Part shown: positions 9,404 through 21,214 of the stretch, piece after piece
How positions within the stretch are numbered: position 1 is the stretch's first letter
Layout of the letters: each line of letters begins with the position of its first letter
Source of the DNA: Tubiluchus corallicola
Lineage: Eukaryota; Priapulida; Priapulimorpha; Priapulimorphida; Tubiluchidae
Direction of reading: 5' to 3'
DNA: 64,000 bases
Assembly: GCA_030141605.1 (NCBI GenBank)
Contig: JAQGDQ010000083.1
Span: 547,097 to 611,096, forward strand
Translations under genes and position numbers: made by a program
Notes under the pieces: generated by a model
Told to the model about the DNA's origin: nothing
Seen by the model: only the letters and a program-made list of their open reading frames with translations
Databases searched by the model: none

Positions 9404-11836
9404 TCAGTTTAAAATTTTGTTTTACTTTAGTATATATTTGATTACTGACTGCTCGTGTGCTAGCAAAATTTTCCTATATTCAATATATTTTTCAAGTGGA
9501 ATAATTTTGTTTTCTTTAGACTCTGAACTGCATAGCTTGTATTTATTTGCAAAATTATCTTCGCCACTCGATTCTGTTGGGTGATTGTTTTTTCATGTGA
9601 AGCTTTCTCTCTGCATTTCTCTTTGCTGCTTGTAAATACAGAATTGGGAACTCAAGAAGCCAATTATAAATTCGATGATGCATGAAAATAAAAAAATCAA
9701 TAATGTTGCTAATTAAATATTTTGATTTATAATGCAACATTTTGGTAAAAGATAATTTACGTGACCCACGGGGATTACATATTGGCTACTTAATTAAGCG
9801 TGTGCTGTACACAGCTAACGTAACTCCAGGCTTTGTCCTCGACCAATTGATTGATATGGGAGGAATATTGCTACAAATACTATAAATTGCATTCAGAGGC
9901 ACGTTGCTTTCTTATTACCAATTCTATTGAATATTGCTGCACGGTGGTACTTATAATAATAATAGAATATAATAAGTGCAATATAATAATAGTTAGCTAA
10001 ATCGATTTCACAATTAGCTAATAATATCTCGAAATTTTCAAAACTGGTCATAAATCTTGCTTCATTATCCATAGTTTATTACAGCAGTTTATTAAATCAA
10101 CTTTTCGCTTTGCTGTTAGTTTAAGTTCAAGTTTTAAGTTTTTTCACACCATATGAAAAGTAAATAATATACTATTTTGATGACCAACCAGCCAACTTAC
10201 GCTATAAATGTATTTTTATTATTACTGTTGTTACTAAAATGTTGTGTTTATGCTGGTCACGTATGTAAGTTTAATCACCATCTGCTGATTGTAATTGAGA
10301 CAATTGTTTTATCCAATAGAGTGAGATATTTATTAGTCGTGATGCCCAATGTTCTTTTATTAGCACTTTGCACTCAGCACTAAATCTTGCACTGTGGAGA
10401 TACCTGTATCTCTTTTGTAAATCCACTATAAATAAATAAAGTTTTAACTAATCTCTCACATGCAATTTGCTCACCCGATATTTTGCAAATATCTGCAGTT
10501 TTTTAAATACACACATAAGTAACAATTGTTACAACTGCGAAGAGAGGATTACATAAGTCTCATTCCATTCGAACAACTTATCTTTGAACATATTTAGTCG
10601 GTGCAAAGAAGCCTTAACTTATGAATCAATATTTAATCTTAACGATGCCACTTGTGGATCAAATTTGTCACGCGATGTCTCCCTAAATATGTTCGTTCAG
10701 GTGGTTCTGAACTTCTGACCTGATTATAAAAAAGGATTTTACAATATATCGCAAAAGACGGGATTCTAGCTGTCAGTAACGGTCACCAAATCTGTGGCAG
10801 CACTCGAGTAAGTGCCCTTAATGGCATTTTATGAAATAATACTGCATTAATTTTATATATTCTTGCAATAATTAAACTGACAATGTGACATAAAACGTGA
10901 GACGTTAATGGCGTCTTACGTGGAGAATCACCGGTCTGTGTCGTAAATGCATCGTTTCTGCCTGCGTTTATTATCGACAGGTACAAATGGATTTTCTCTG
11001 TAGAAATAATCGCACCTGTATCATTTGTCTCAGCGCAATGAACTGGAATAAAGTCTCAGCACAGAAGAATGTTAAAAGAATAAGCGATTGCAGAGCATTT
11101 TCATAGGTCGTCTAGAAAAACACATTAAAGGCTTGAAAAAATTGTCGAATATGTCGAATAAGAATAACAGCGACAGCGACAACGACAACGGCAAAAATAA
11201 TAACTAGTTTCTCATTTTCACTCTAATATGACAGCTGATTGATAAATTGCCTAGAACACATGGCTGGGTGTTCTTATAACAGCGACTTCTAGAGATTCGT
11301 CGTTGTCTTACTATGTCATACTAACTGTCTGTAATCACAAAATTTCTTAGTGCGAATATCATACGTACAGCTATCATCGTTTTTTAAAGTTTGAATAGAC
11401 TTCCCAGTAATTAACGTTAGAAATACTGTTCAACGTTTAACATTATTTATAAATTTATGGATTGTTTTGTATGTATGTTTTTTTTCAATTCGCGACGTGT
11501 CATAACTCTGTTCACATTTACACAGTATAAGCAGGCATCATTTATTAAAATATTTAATTATTCAGAAAGCAGTTTTAGGGAATTATTGGTTTAACAAAAT
11601 TTTGTTTTGTGACGAAAGTTTCGTTTAAACATAATTGAAAATGTTACGTTTTGTTAGACAAAATCTTTATGAGCGGTACAATTTCGCCAGCTCTCACAAA
11701 CTGACAGATAAGTATTAATGTTGCATTTAGGAAATTTTTAAATATTTGACTTTCAGGGTACTGTCTCTAACTGAGAAATCTGACCAACAACCAAATGTCC
11801 ATGTTTGACAATAATTATAAAGAATTAGGAGCAGGA
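9404..11836. other. No convincing gene, 2.4 kb
   Basis: AT-rich spacer. An open frame at 10,177-10,383 (68 codons, plus strand) begins with a Leu-rich hydrophobic run and is followed by AATAAATAAA at 10,431-10,440. The rest is low-complexity hydrophobic and unrecognised, so I do not call a gene. Confidence 0.45.
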
Positions 11837-11942
11837 TGACAATAATGACGACGATGATGAAAGATGACGATGATCATGATGATGATGATGATGACCATAA
11901 TGATGACGGTTGTGATGACGGCGATGATGACAAACTATAATG
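11837..11942. repeat. Imperfect (GAT/GAC)n triplet tract
   Basis: About 100 bp of GATGAT, GACGAT and GATGAC triplets with interruptions. Non-coding low-complexity sequence. Confidence 0.8.
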
Positions 11943-12245
11943 AAGATGATAACGATTCATGCTTACCGTTATTTTCATGTGAAATGACGTGCAGCATCAT
12001 AAAGGCAAGTCACATATCAGCATCGTAAAATAACGACAGCTTGACAAGGGACGTAAACAAGGATAGATTGAGAATAATGATGCGATAATGAGCTAGTAGG
12101 TGTCAGAATGATAATAATGGTGGTGCTATTTGCAGAAAAGCAATGCCTGGCTATTACGTTATTACACCTTACATTATCTACACTATAATGAAACGAATTT
12201 TCTGACGACGGAATGGGCAAAACCCGTTGTCTATTTTGCTTTGCA

Positions 12246-12250
12246 ATTTG

Positions 12251-12282
<32 letters not shown>

Positions 12283-12311
12283 GTTTTTGTTGTTGTTGTT
12301 GTTGTTGTTGG

Positions 12312-12361
<50 letters not shown>

Positions 12362-12552
12362 TTGTTGTGGTTGTGGTTGTGGTGGTGGTTGTTGGTTGTT
12401 GGTTGTTGTTGGTTGTTGTGGTTGTGGTTGTGGTTGTTGGTTGTTGGTTGTTGGTTGTTGGTTGTTGTTGGTTGTTGTGGTTGTGGTTGTGGTGGTGGTT
12501 GTGGTGGTGGTGGTGGTGGCTGCTGCTGCTGCTGCTGTTGTTGTTGTTGAAC
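12246..12552. repeat. Compound GTT/GTC/GGT triplet microsatellite
   Basis: Starts as (GTT)n, passes to (GTTGTC)n at about 12,310-12,357, then mixed GTT/GGT repeats with GTTGGTTGTTG blocks, then (GGT)n, (GCT)n and (GTT)n. All three forward frames stay open and encode poly-Val, poly-Leu or poly-Cys, a by-product of the triplet period. No gene is supported. Confidence 0.95.
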
Positions 12553-13912
12553 GTTTTCCTAGGTTTTTCTTTTAATTCTTCTTTGTTTATCCTCTAATTA
12601 TTTCTTCTTTTCTCCTTCTTCTCCTTCTCCTGCATATTCTCCTCATCGTCCTCTTCTCTGCTTACTGTCTTTCTAAATATTGTCGTCATCTACATTGTCA
12701 TAATCATTGTGCTCTTTCTGGATTGCTTTTTCGTTCGTTTCCTTTCTTGGTGGTTTGAGATGGTGGGTCTTGAATATTACGTAATACTGATTGATTTTCC
12801 TGTGGGGTGTATGTTGACAGAGAACTACATCACATTGATGACTGTGCCTTGCTTCTGTGACTATGTTGAGTAACATAGTTTCAGAAACTTTTGTAGTTTG
12901 TAGATTATTTACAAGAAGCCTTTCCTGGGTTATTGCGTTGCATAAACTCAAATACCATTTTTGTGAAGAAAACAGGTCTTGCGTACGAGCTAAATTAAGT
13001 CAACAAATTCGTGTTTTCCTCCCAACATGGAAATACCTGGGTAGTGTTTGCCCATGGATTTGAAAGCAAAATCGCTTCAATTAGAATCTATCAATCGTCC
13101 ATCAATTTGTCAAAGTTTTGCTGCGTTTGCAAAGATCTTAGCGGCAAAAGCAATGCTCGCAGTTTTTCTCAAGTTAGCAAATTGACAGACGCGGTTTCTT
13201 TTATCTTTTGGCTGTAAGAAAGAAAGAAAATCTTGTAAAATGCTGATAATTTTCCCAGCTGTCTGTAGCTGCTTCCCTGCTGTATGTGCCTTACAAACTG
13301 AATTCGCAAATCCCAAAGCATTCTATTGTGCGTCAGACTGAAAAATTAACTTGAGTTTTTGTACTATTTCCAGTCCAGTCGCTTGAGAGTTCAAATTTTA
13401 AGAAACCGCTGCTAGATGTTATATTTAGTGTGATAAAAAGTGAGACAGCAACAATAGCTGAGGAGTTTGCTAAACTAACAGAAATTACTAACTTGTTCCC
13501 TCGGGAACAGACGCAGACAGTTATATGCGCATGGGCGTGGACGGATACAGACATACATACGAACACAGACACGCATTATATAACTATTTCAGAAGGTAGC
13601 AAAAATAGACACAGATATACATACAGACATCGACACAGACGCATAGGCATTAAAAACTTGTGCCGCATATATGTATCTAAATTGAGTATGTTTAGAAAAC
13701 TTATATTTGAAGAAAATTTTATATGTGTAGGTTAAATAATCTCTACTCCTGGAAAATATTTAAGTTGTAAAGCAGGGTTCAAACGTCATAGCATGCGCTA
13801 AGAAATATCAACATGTTCACACAATTTAGCATGGTTAGTGAACGTAAAAGAAATTCTTTTCATTTCTGGAGTCATATGTCCTCTGACATGACTCTTGCAA
13901 TCAGTTCAGTTT
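12553..13912. other. No convincing gene; pyrimidine-rich start
   Basis: 12,590-12,680 is rich in TTC/TCC. An imperfect ACAGACATAC-type tract lies at about 13,545-13,645. Short open frames on both strands overlap each other and have no recognised motifs. Confidence 0.45.
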
Positions 13913-14330
13913 AGCCCTTGTCCTGTCAAACTCAACCTCCCGTGTTTCTGTATTTTTGATATCTAACGGTGTTTTGATAAGGCCTTTGTGAATGAAATTA
14001 ATGTAAGTCAGCAGTTGTCCTCCTTCTGGTTTCTTTTCTTTCTTCAGTGATGCTTTGAAAGCTAACTTTAATGGACTGTCATCTGGTAGTCGTGTAACAT
14101 ATCCTATCCATCTTTGTCTTCTCCTAGTGATCTTCACTGTCCATTCCTCTGCCTTGACTTTATTATGTAGATCCTAGTTTGATATTTTCTTTGACCATAC
14201 TATTCCCAAGATGATAATATGGTTTCTTCTTTGAAATGCATGTATTTCTGATTTGTGATGTGCTTTGATTGTCCATAATTCTGCGTTGTACAGAAACACA
14301 GTTTCCGAGGCTACCTAAAGTTATAATCTC
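13913..14330 (-). pseudogene. LINE reverse transcriptase C-terminal remnant
   Basis: On the minus strand from about 14,325 the translation reads ETVFLYNAELWTIKA, then HAFQRR and ILGIVW, then, past an in-frame stop, EEWTVKITRRRQRWIGYVTR and LPDDSPLKLAF. This is the usual end of a LINE RT (LYGAExW, then RRRxRWxGHVxRxPD). The open part ends at 13,901. It is 5'-truncated and mutated, and lies about 560 bp from the SINE cluster. Confidence 0.85.
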
Positions 14331-14888
14331 ATACCCTTGTCATTTCACCTGCTCACACAGAACGATGTGGTATCGTCTCTAGAGTATAGTGTGTAAATTT
14401 CGAGAAAAGCGTGGACACTATACTTATAATTACAGGTTTGAGACCTGCTTTGTGTACCCTACAAATGAAGCTCTAGGATAACTGTTTACACAGTTGTAAT
14501 AATGCTGTAGGTACACGACTCACTGTATACACTTAGTGACACTGCACGAGTCAAGTGGTTTCGTCTGTATTATTTCTGTAAACGCAAGCACAATCACTGT
14601 ACAGTGGACACAGTAGAAAATAAATATAATGTAGGTGGCGTAGTTTAGACTGTTTTGGTAAACACTGTCTGCATTCTCCAGTTTATTATAAATAAGCCAC
14701 TAGTAACTAAATTTAATGAGCGTCTAGTTAAGGAAGCAGCGAATAATCAGTCGTGAATGAGCACCTTTAGTTTAAAGAGTTAACGTAGATTACTCTGTCA
14801 TTAATTTATTGTTCTATTACTGGTCTATAATTCACGAATTCACTTTATAATTCACTCCCCGAAGCGGGAGGTACTGAATAATAGTAGA
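14331..14888. other. No gene seen
   Basis: Spacer of ordinary composition. Its right part (about 14,840-14,888) may belong to the 3' portion of the adjacent minus-strand SINE. Confidence 0.4.
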
Positions 14889-15015
14889 CCACTATCCAGA
14901 AACCCTTGCTTACACGGCAGGAGCTCTACTGTTTGACCTAGTGGCCTAACTTGATTTGATTTCTCACCCCAGTAGCAAACAATTAACCTGGGCCACCTAT
15001 CAACAACTAGGTGGC
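14889..15015 (-). mobile_element. tRNA-derived SINE head, copy 1
   Basis: On the minus strand the segment reads GTAGAGCTCCTGCCGTGTAA and continues GCAAGGGTTTCTGG, which is the D-arm, anticodon arm and variable region of a tRNA-Thr(TGT)-like sequence. The box B equivalent (GGATAGTGG) is decayed. The 5' flank (GGGGTGAGAAATC) resembles that of copy 2 (AGGGTTAGAAATC), so both derive from one SINE family whose head is preceded by extra 5' sequence. Confidence 0.65.
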
Positions 15016-15019
15016 ATAT

Positions 15020-15266
15020 CACTATAGTTTTCGAATACCTAAACAGCGGGAGATGTATAATAAGACTCTATTCCTTTCTATGGGGTATCTGAAACACGCA
15101 TTAATAAAGACATCACGCTTACAACAATTAATAATGTAAGGGCTAATTGAAGAAAGCGACAGAGAAAAATTGTTGGCTGACCAAGATTCGATCCCAGAAA
15201 CTCCTGCTTACACGTCGGGTGCTCTACCAGTTAAGATTACAGGCCCAATTTGGAAGAGTCGGTCCG
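15020..15266 (-). mobile_element. tRNA-derived SINE, copy 2, with recognisable A and B boxes
   Basis: Minus-strand box A TGGTAGAGCACCCG lies at about 15,216-15,229 and box B GGATCGAATCT at 15,184-15,194, which fits GGTTCGANTCC at 9 of 11 positions. Between them is CGTGTAAGCAGG, an anticodon arm like that of tRNA-Thr(TGT). It is too diverged in the acceptor and D arms to be a functional tRNA. The body continues to about 15,020, where CTCCCGCTGTTTAG resembles CTCCCGCTTCGGGG of copy 1. Confidence 0.72.
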
Positions 15267-16503
15267 ATTTCTAACCCTACACACGCGTACACCTAATCAC
15301 ATATATTATGACGTGAAATAACAAATTCACTGTAGCTTCACGACATGCAAACGATAAAGACTGTGTTAAAATATGGAGCAGGTATGCGTCATTACGATCT
15401 TAATTGCATACGAGTTACGGTCTAGGTCATACAAGTTCTGGATGCCAGGTGAAAATCTGAATAAATTACTACCTTTGATCATTTAGAGCAACATGTAAAA
15501 ACTGTTATTTATTGCCCGTCTCTGTCCCTCTTAACATTTCTTTTTCACATACTGCATGTGGTGTGTTATTTTTGTCGACACATTATGATAAACTATAGCT
15601 GAATACTGGAATAAAAATAAGAATTTACTCAACAAAAAGGATGACATTATATGTTTAATGCTCATGGTAAATCATGGGCTACACCATTCTGAGTGCATTT
15701 AGCCTACTCGTAACTACATGGTCTATGAGCAATGGCAGCCATTTTACGAACTGTATAATAATTATGCCATTTATGCAACCTTTGTGTGGCTGTTGGTGGA
15801 TCCAGACGTTTGAAAAGACGCTCATTTTTCTGTTACGGGCCCCATTACTCTTTTAAAACTCCATAATATTAACTGTATAACGGTAGAACTTAATAATCCT
15901 GAAAAGATGGGATATAGAAAAGTTTATTTATGTACTTGTATTCCCGTTTTCATGGTTCTTCCTTCGTTAATTAATTCAGCGTGCAGCCTCGGGTAAGTCC
16001 AGTTGCCATTATTTCATCAACGCATACACTGAAGCCACTTAAAGTCTGCCAGGCTCTGCCTTATGCATCTGGTTTGTGTGTGATATTGGGCTTCGCGCAA
16101 TAATTTCTCGCGCTCAATTATACGCAGCCACTTTCAGTGTAAGGCCTGGCTGGTACACGACCTTATTATATGTAATAATGAGATAGTTCAACTCGTAATT
16201 GGCGAAGTATGCGTCGATAAAAAAGTCCTTGTGCAATTTGGCATTTTGTTTTTTTGAGAACGCAGTGATAGGATCACCATGACCTTTATGGCCCTTCACC
16301 GTTCTCCACCTACACTAAGGAAATTTACAATTTTTTTAAACGAAATCCATGTTGTGGAACTTCAAGTTTGTAGGTGAAGGAAAAGATTCGTTAAGATGAA
16401 CAGTAATTTTTCTTAGGGTAGCAAAAGCAAACACTCTCAGAATCTCAAAGGTGCTATTATTTTTATCATTCATTATCTAATTATCTAAATAACAATAACA
16501 GTT

Positions 16504-16504
<1 letters not shown>
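15267..16504. other. No gene seen
   Basis: Unique-looking AT-rich sequence. The open frame at 16,114-16,299 (minus) has no recognisable motif. Confidence 0.5.
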
Positions 16505-16562
<58 letters not shown>

Positions 16563-16609
16563 GACAGACAGACAGACACACAAACACACACGCACCGCAC
16601 GCACGCACG

Positions 16610-16650
<41 letters not shown>
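16505..16650. repeat. (GA)n / (GACA)n / (CA)n compound microsatellite
   Basis: About 25 GA units, then GACA and CACG/CACA units, then a second (GA)n run of about 16 units. Both strands stay open in low-complexity frames. Not coding. Confidence 0.96.
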
Positions 16651-16655
<5 letters not shown>

Positions 16656-17779
16656 AGACGAGTTCGAGGTTGTAGATGGGAGAGGGAATCATAGATGCAC
16701 TATTTTTTACGTTTTCTTTCTCGAACTGCTTCTACTGCGATTCTATTAACAATGTGGCGTTTCACCTCTCATTATAACACAGAACGCACATCGTTTGCTT
16801 GATGCAGCCCTGGCTGTATTTCGAAAACCGTGATTTAATAATAACAGATCCTTCTGGCCTAAAACTAAACCTACCGTAAACCCAAAACCGCAAGCAATGT
16901 GAAATGTAACTGAAATTGTGGAACAAATTTTCTTTTTTTAGTAAGATTACAACAAACAACAACACAATATAAAACAAAAAATGGTATAATACGATAATGT
17001 GATACGATATATACGATACGGTACAATACGATATACACAGGAATTTATAATTACAGTAAAATTTTAATAAACTGGACAAGGCTTAATATCTACATAAATT
17101 GTTGCTTCCAGTATAGTCAAGGAGCATTGTTTGTGACTATTTCATTGGCTATTCCAATATAATAATTGTCTTGGCAATTACTAACAGTGGGAAAAAGAGA
17201 ATAAACTCAGTCTGTGATTTTATTAATGCGTAGAACAAACTGCAGAATAGGAAAAAATAAAGCAATTGGCTTCTAGTTAACACTAGCAGAAAAGCATTTT
17301 AAAAATACTATAAAACATTTTAAAGAACTGTTGCAATTGTCTTGTCTACTGAATGCGATGTTGTCTCACCGGTCGACCGGAGGCTTACGGGCGAGGGAGG
17401 CGAAAGGTAACCGGAAGCTATTGACGTTTCTCATAATAATCCTTAGATTGTCATAACAATGACGTTTAGTCACATCAGCCTCGCACAGGGTCGTCAGACA
17501 AAACTACAGAACGAATTCTGGCACCTACGAGAGCGCTTCGTTAGTGGATTTGTCTGCCTGTATATATATATATGTATGTATATGCTCTATAGTCATCTTA
17601 CCACGTTTTACATGTGTAGTAACAGGTTTCTCTAAAATCATACTTACTAGTTTTGTGTCGGTGTTCATCGTATTACGTCACTCTACCTGTAGTTTCAGAA
17701 CAAGAACGATTGCATCAGCAATTTTTTTTTGATAATTATCAACATGCCACCAAACTGATGTGCGATTTTATAGCACAAT
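16651..17779. other. No gene seen
   Basis: Contains ACGATA-type imperfect repeats at about 16,987-17,035 and a short (TA)n/(TG) tract at 17,560-17,585. Open frames are short and unrecognised. Confidence 0.5.
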
Positions 17780-17995
17780 ATTTTGAAGTTGGCGTGATTT
17801 ATTGACGTAGTAACCGCTGGCTTTTTAACTGATGTTTTGTATTTTTAATTTCTGTATATATTTTTTTAAATATTTTTGTAAATTTTTGGAACTCTTTTAA
17901 CAGTGCATAGCATGTAGTATTTCTTAGCTTTTAGTGTAAATTTCGATTTTTATGTAGCGATTTCATGTACTAAAATAAACTTTAAATAAATAGAA
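17780..17995 (+). mobile_element. Possible LINE 3' UTR and tail
   Basis: T-rich sequence ending CATGTACTAAAATAAAC, then AAATAAATAG. The string ATGTACTAAAATAAAC nearly repeats the minus-strand tail at about 22,770 (ATGTACTGAAATAAAC) of a recognisable LINE. No coding part is left, so this is a weak call. Confidence 0.35.
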
Positions 17996-19108
17996 AAACA
18001 TTACATATGTAGCTTCTAGTACAAAAGGGAGCTAGCTGCTGTGGGCGTAAATGTTGATCACTCCCGCTGAATTGCACACTTATACGTAAATGTATTGTTT
18101 CTACTAACACAGGAAAACAGGAAAAACATCCCTTTCCGCCATTTGGTTCCTACACGTAATTCTTGACTATTAGAACATTCAAAAAATGTAATTTATCAAC
18201 TCACGCGTGACAAACAGACATACTTCCCCTAACATACAGCAGCCACAGCCTTGCATGTTTGAAGATATTTGTCACGAAATCATGTGGCTAAACTCTTCAA
18301 ACACGAATCCACAATTTTTCATAATCAAACTTCAATGAGACGACAGGCAGCATATTTCTGAATATGAACACGTGCGCGAAATATTAGCTAAATGGCTGCC
18401 ATCAACCTTGACAATTCATCAACTGCGGAATTTTGTTAAAAGAGCGTTCATCGATCTTGCGGTTCTCTAAGCTCTCTGCATGTCATGTGCAATTCTACGT
18501 GCTTTTGCAAGTCAAGCTCCGTTGTAAGTCAACTAAATCATCGGTCACCAAAGAATTAATTATGGCAAAAAATCGATGTATTTAATTTTGTCATGGCGTG
18601 CTCGCCGTCACCTTCTACGTTACTTTAGGTATCAAGTGCAAGCCTCCCTTCTGAACTACCGGCTAGTGTGCCATCGTGTGATGTTTTGTTCGTGTTTCAA
18701 AATTAACTAAACTGGAGCCATCTCATTGATACAAAAAGGACGCTTGCACGAGCATAAACTATTTTTACTTTATTTTACTTATGTTAGATTAACTTATAAT
18801 GTTGATACGACAAAATTTATTGTATGAAACAAAACATGTCAATTGTCTTCAGGAGTTTTTAGAATTAAAAACATAAGTTTCGAAAGATGCATCTCTGTCA
18901 GTTTCTTAAAAATAAATTTGTCACGAAACTACTCCATTGAAATGTGTTTCCGGTTTGTTACAAGTTACCTAAGTTGCTTTGGGATCATTTTCTAACTACA
19001 CTCACAGGTTGTCAGTTAGGTTTCTGGAACTGCAAAACTAACTGGCAAATTCGTGGAGCTTTGGATGACGCGCTGCAAACAGTAGGGGCGCTTTCAAATC
19101 TAATAGAC
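17996..19108. other. No gene seen
   Basis: About 1.1 kb of unique-looking sequence without a recognisable coding region or repeat partner in the window. Confidence 0.5.
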
Positions 19109-19111
19109 TAA

Positions 19112-19524
19112 AGTGGCGTTTACCTGGCATTCGGAATGCGTATGCGTTATGCGGATGCGGAATAGATTAAATCGGTTAATATTGTTTTCAACGTACCCGT
19201 TTAGCAGACCTGCGTTAAGTGGCTTTTACGCAGTATCTCGATGCATATGCGTTTGGGGGAAGGAATAGATAAAATCGGTTTATATTGTTTTCAATGCACC
19301 AGTTTATGCAGCCTGCGTATGCGTTATGCTTTTTCTACAACTATTCCTATTGATTTTTTCTGTAGCTGTTCCGCACCTGGAAACGCATACGCATTCGAGT
19401 GCTAAGTAAAGGCCAAATTTATGCGTTATTTTTTCTGCAGCTATTTCTCTGTTGATTTTTTATACGCAGCTACTCCGTAGGTGGATAACGCATGCCGGAT
19501 GCCGGACGATAGATAAAAGCCACA
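19112..19524. mobile_element. Harbinger-like MITE, family B, outer copy split by an insertion
   Basis: Left end AGTGGCGTTTACCTGG and right end GATAAAAGCCACA are imperfect inverted repeats. They are flanked by TAA at 19,109-19,111 and TAA at 19,525-19,527, a 3-bp TWA duplication of the PIF/Harbinger type. The left half runs to CCTGCG at 19,214 and the right half resumes TGCGTTATTTTTTCTGCAG at 19,422. Removing the inner copy plus one TTA restores an element of about 209 bp that aligns along its length with the copy at 39,785-39,982. No transposase. Confidence 0.88.
19218..19418. mobile_element. Harbinger-like MITE, family B, inner nested copy (201 bp)
   Basis: Starts AGTGGCTTTTACGCAG and ends CTAAGTAAAGGCCAAAT, imperfect inverted ends. 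It is bracketed by TTA at 19,215-19,217 and TTA at 19,419-19,421. The interior carries ATTGTTTTCAATGCACC and GCAGCCTGCGTATGCGTTAT, shared with the other two copies. It has inserted into a related element at TTA in CCTGCGTTATGCG, so the target site is reconstructed from the outer copy itself. Confidence 0.92.
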
Positions 19525-19527
19525 TAA

Positions 19528-19919
19528 CACATCACAATTCACTAGAATAAGTGGAAACATTCAAATGTGTCCTGGTGGCTGACCACCTAACCCACTTGTG
19601 TAGACAAGTAGGACAAAAACATTTGTAAATTGCGTGACACTTCTTAGTAAAGCACAAATTTCGGCTCGCCACTTTCTTATCTTCAAAAGTGTTCAGCAAA
19701 TTTGAGTTGCTCTCTAGAGAAGAAAAAGTTTGGTGATTTGTGTCACATGTAAGAAAGCTTTTAGGTTTGTCTCATTTTTATTCAATTTATGAATCTGTCA
19801 GTGAAGTGGTTTATTTACAGAAATGCACGTATTTGCTGTTCACTGTTCACTTCACTGTTTAACGAAGTGAGTTCAGTTTGCATTTTTTCTACTGTACCAT
19901 GACAAGAATTCAGTTAAAT
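19528..19919. other. No gene seen
   Basis: Short spacer between the nested MITE and the next inverted-repeat element; no repeats recognised. Confidence 0.45.
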
Positions 19920-20325
19920 AATATGACAGGCGTAAAACATACAGAATAAAAGACACGGGAAAAAGGCACAGAAAAAAGTTACGGGAAAAAAGAAAAAACC
20001 CTAATCCTAGCCGTAAAATATTAAACAATAAAGGTGATTTTTTCACATATATGTAATGTCATCATATAAGTAGTATTGACAATGCGTACAAGTCATGTAT
20101 TGCCATTTAATAACTGATTTAAATGTTTTTTTTGTATTATTACTTTAATTGTTTATAATGGTACTTAATAAATTGTGACCGACTTGAATATTTTTGTTTG
20201 ATTCCCTGACTTTCCTTCCTAGATAAAAATTGTGACTTTTTTCCGGTGAGTTTTTTACTAGCCAAAATTGTGATTCTTTCTGTGACTTTTTCCTGTGACT
20301 TTATTACCGTTCACCTCTTAACACT
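19920..20325. mobile_element. Degenerate inverted-repeat element, about 400 bp
   Basis: The left arm (GTAAAACATACAG, then AGACACGGGAAAAAGGCACAG) is partly complementary to the right arm, which reads in reverse GTAATAAAGTCACAGGAAAA then AGTCACAG. Each arm contains an internal short repeat of the type GTCACAGGAAAAA. The middle is AT-rich and non-coding. Superfamily and target duplication are not determined. Confidence 0.5.
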
Positions 20326-20885
20326 ATACATAGAGAATTTGTCGCTTCTGGGTCTTTGCGTTAGTCACGTGTCAGTTATGTTTCTAAGTATCTGTATCAT
20401 TATTTCCAGACAACATTAAACCACTAAGCTTCATCTAATTGCTTCCTCTTCTTGAAGAAATAAGAAATTTTTAAAGGACATTAAAGCTATGCCCGAAGAG
20501 AAACTGTAAACATTAAAAAACGTTGATATCGCAAACATGAACAACTGAATTTGTTCCTGCACATATTTTAATCAGAAACAACGATTTCAAACAATGTACA
20601 CAAGCTGTTAATGTCAGCCCTCAAAAGCAAATCTTCCTTAACAGAATTTTTCTTGTCATGCAATACAACGAATAATGTGACAAGCAGATTTAGCTGAAGA
20701 CGTAATTTAATTACGTTACCGATTCGCATTCGCGTTTTAAATGGCTTCTATTATGAGGTTCATTAGTGTAGATGTAATATGTGTCACTGTCACTGTTACG
20801 TTGAACACACATTGCAATAATTAAATAAATAAGTCAAAAATATCTTTCCCTTATATGTATTTTCAGGGAATTTTCTATTAAGTAA
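20326..20885. other. No gene seen
   Basis: Unique-looking spacer leading into a LINE remnant. Its right part may be eroded LINE sequence. Confidence 0.4.
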
Positions 20886-21080
20886 GTTAACTGCAACTTT
20901 GACAGCCACACCCACTTTGACCAATCACGAGGGGTCATCCTTATAAACTTTTTCTTCCTGGGTGTAACAATGCTGAAAGGCAAAACTCTTTCTTTGTCAG
21001 AACTATGTCGCTTTTGAATTCTCTTCCTTCTCATGTTGTCATGGCTCCCTCTTTAGCCTTCTTCAAAACCTTTTTAAAAA
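20886..21080 (+). pseudogene. LINE RT C-terminal tail
   Basis: The plus-strand frame reads RGHPYKLFLPGCNNAERQNS, then FFVRTMSLLNSLPSHVV and MAPSLAFFKTFLK. This fits the C-terminus of many animal LINE RTs, usually RxxxxKLxxPxxxxxxRxxFFxxRxxxxWNxLPxxVVxAPSxxxFKxxLD. The Trp of WNSLP is Leu here. Only the last 50-60 residues survive. Confidence 0.82.
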
Positions 21081-21214
21081 TTGTAATTTCAATAATCATC
21101 TCGAAATTTTTCACTAGTTCAGAGAATGCTCTTCGCAGCGGTCCTCGGAATTCCAAAGTACATAAAATTTACAATAGTTTACAATAGCCACTAACAATTT
21201 ACATGGTTTATCTG

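Noticed and set aside
10177-10383. Small secreted-like peptide with a Leu-rich N-terminus
   Set aside because: Remaining sequence is low-complexity hydrophobic, no homology recognised; AATAAA downstream is common in AT-rich DNA.
12130-12597. Overlapping open frames of poly-Val, poly-Cys and poly-Leu
   Set aside because: Caused by the GTT/GTC/GGT triplet tract; all three frames are open.
15183-15250. Functional tRNA-Thr gene
   Set aside because: Box A and B are visible but the acceptor stem does not close; fits a SINE head better.
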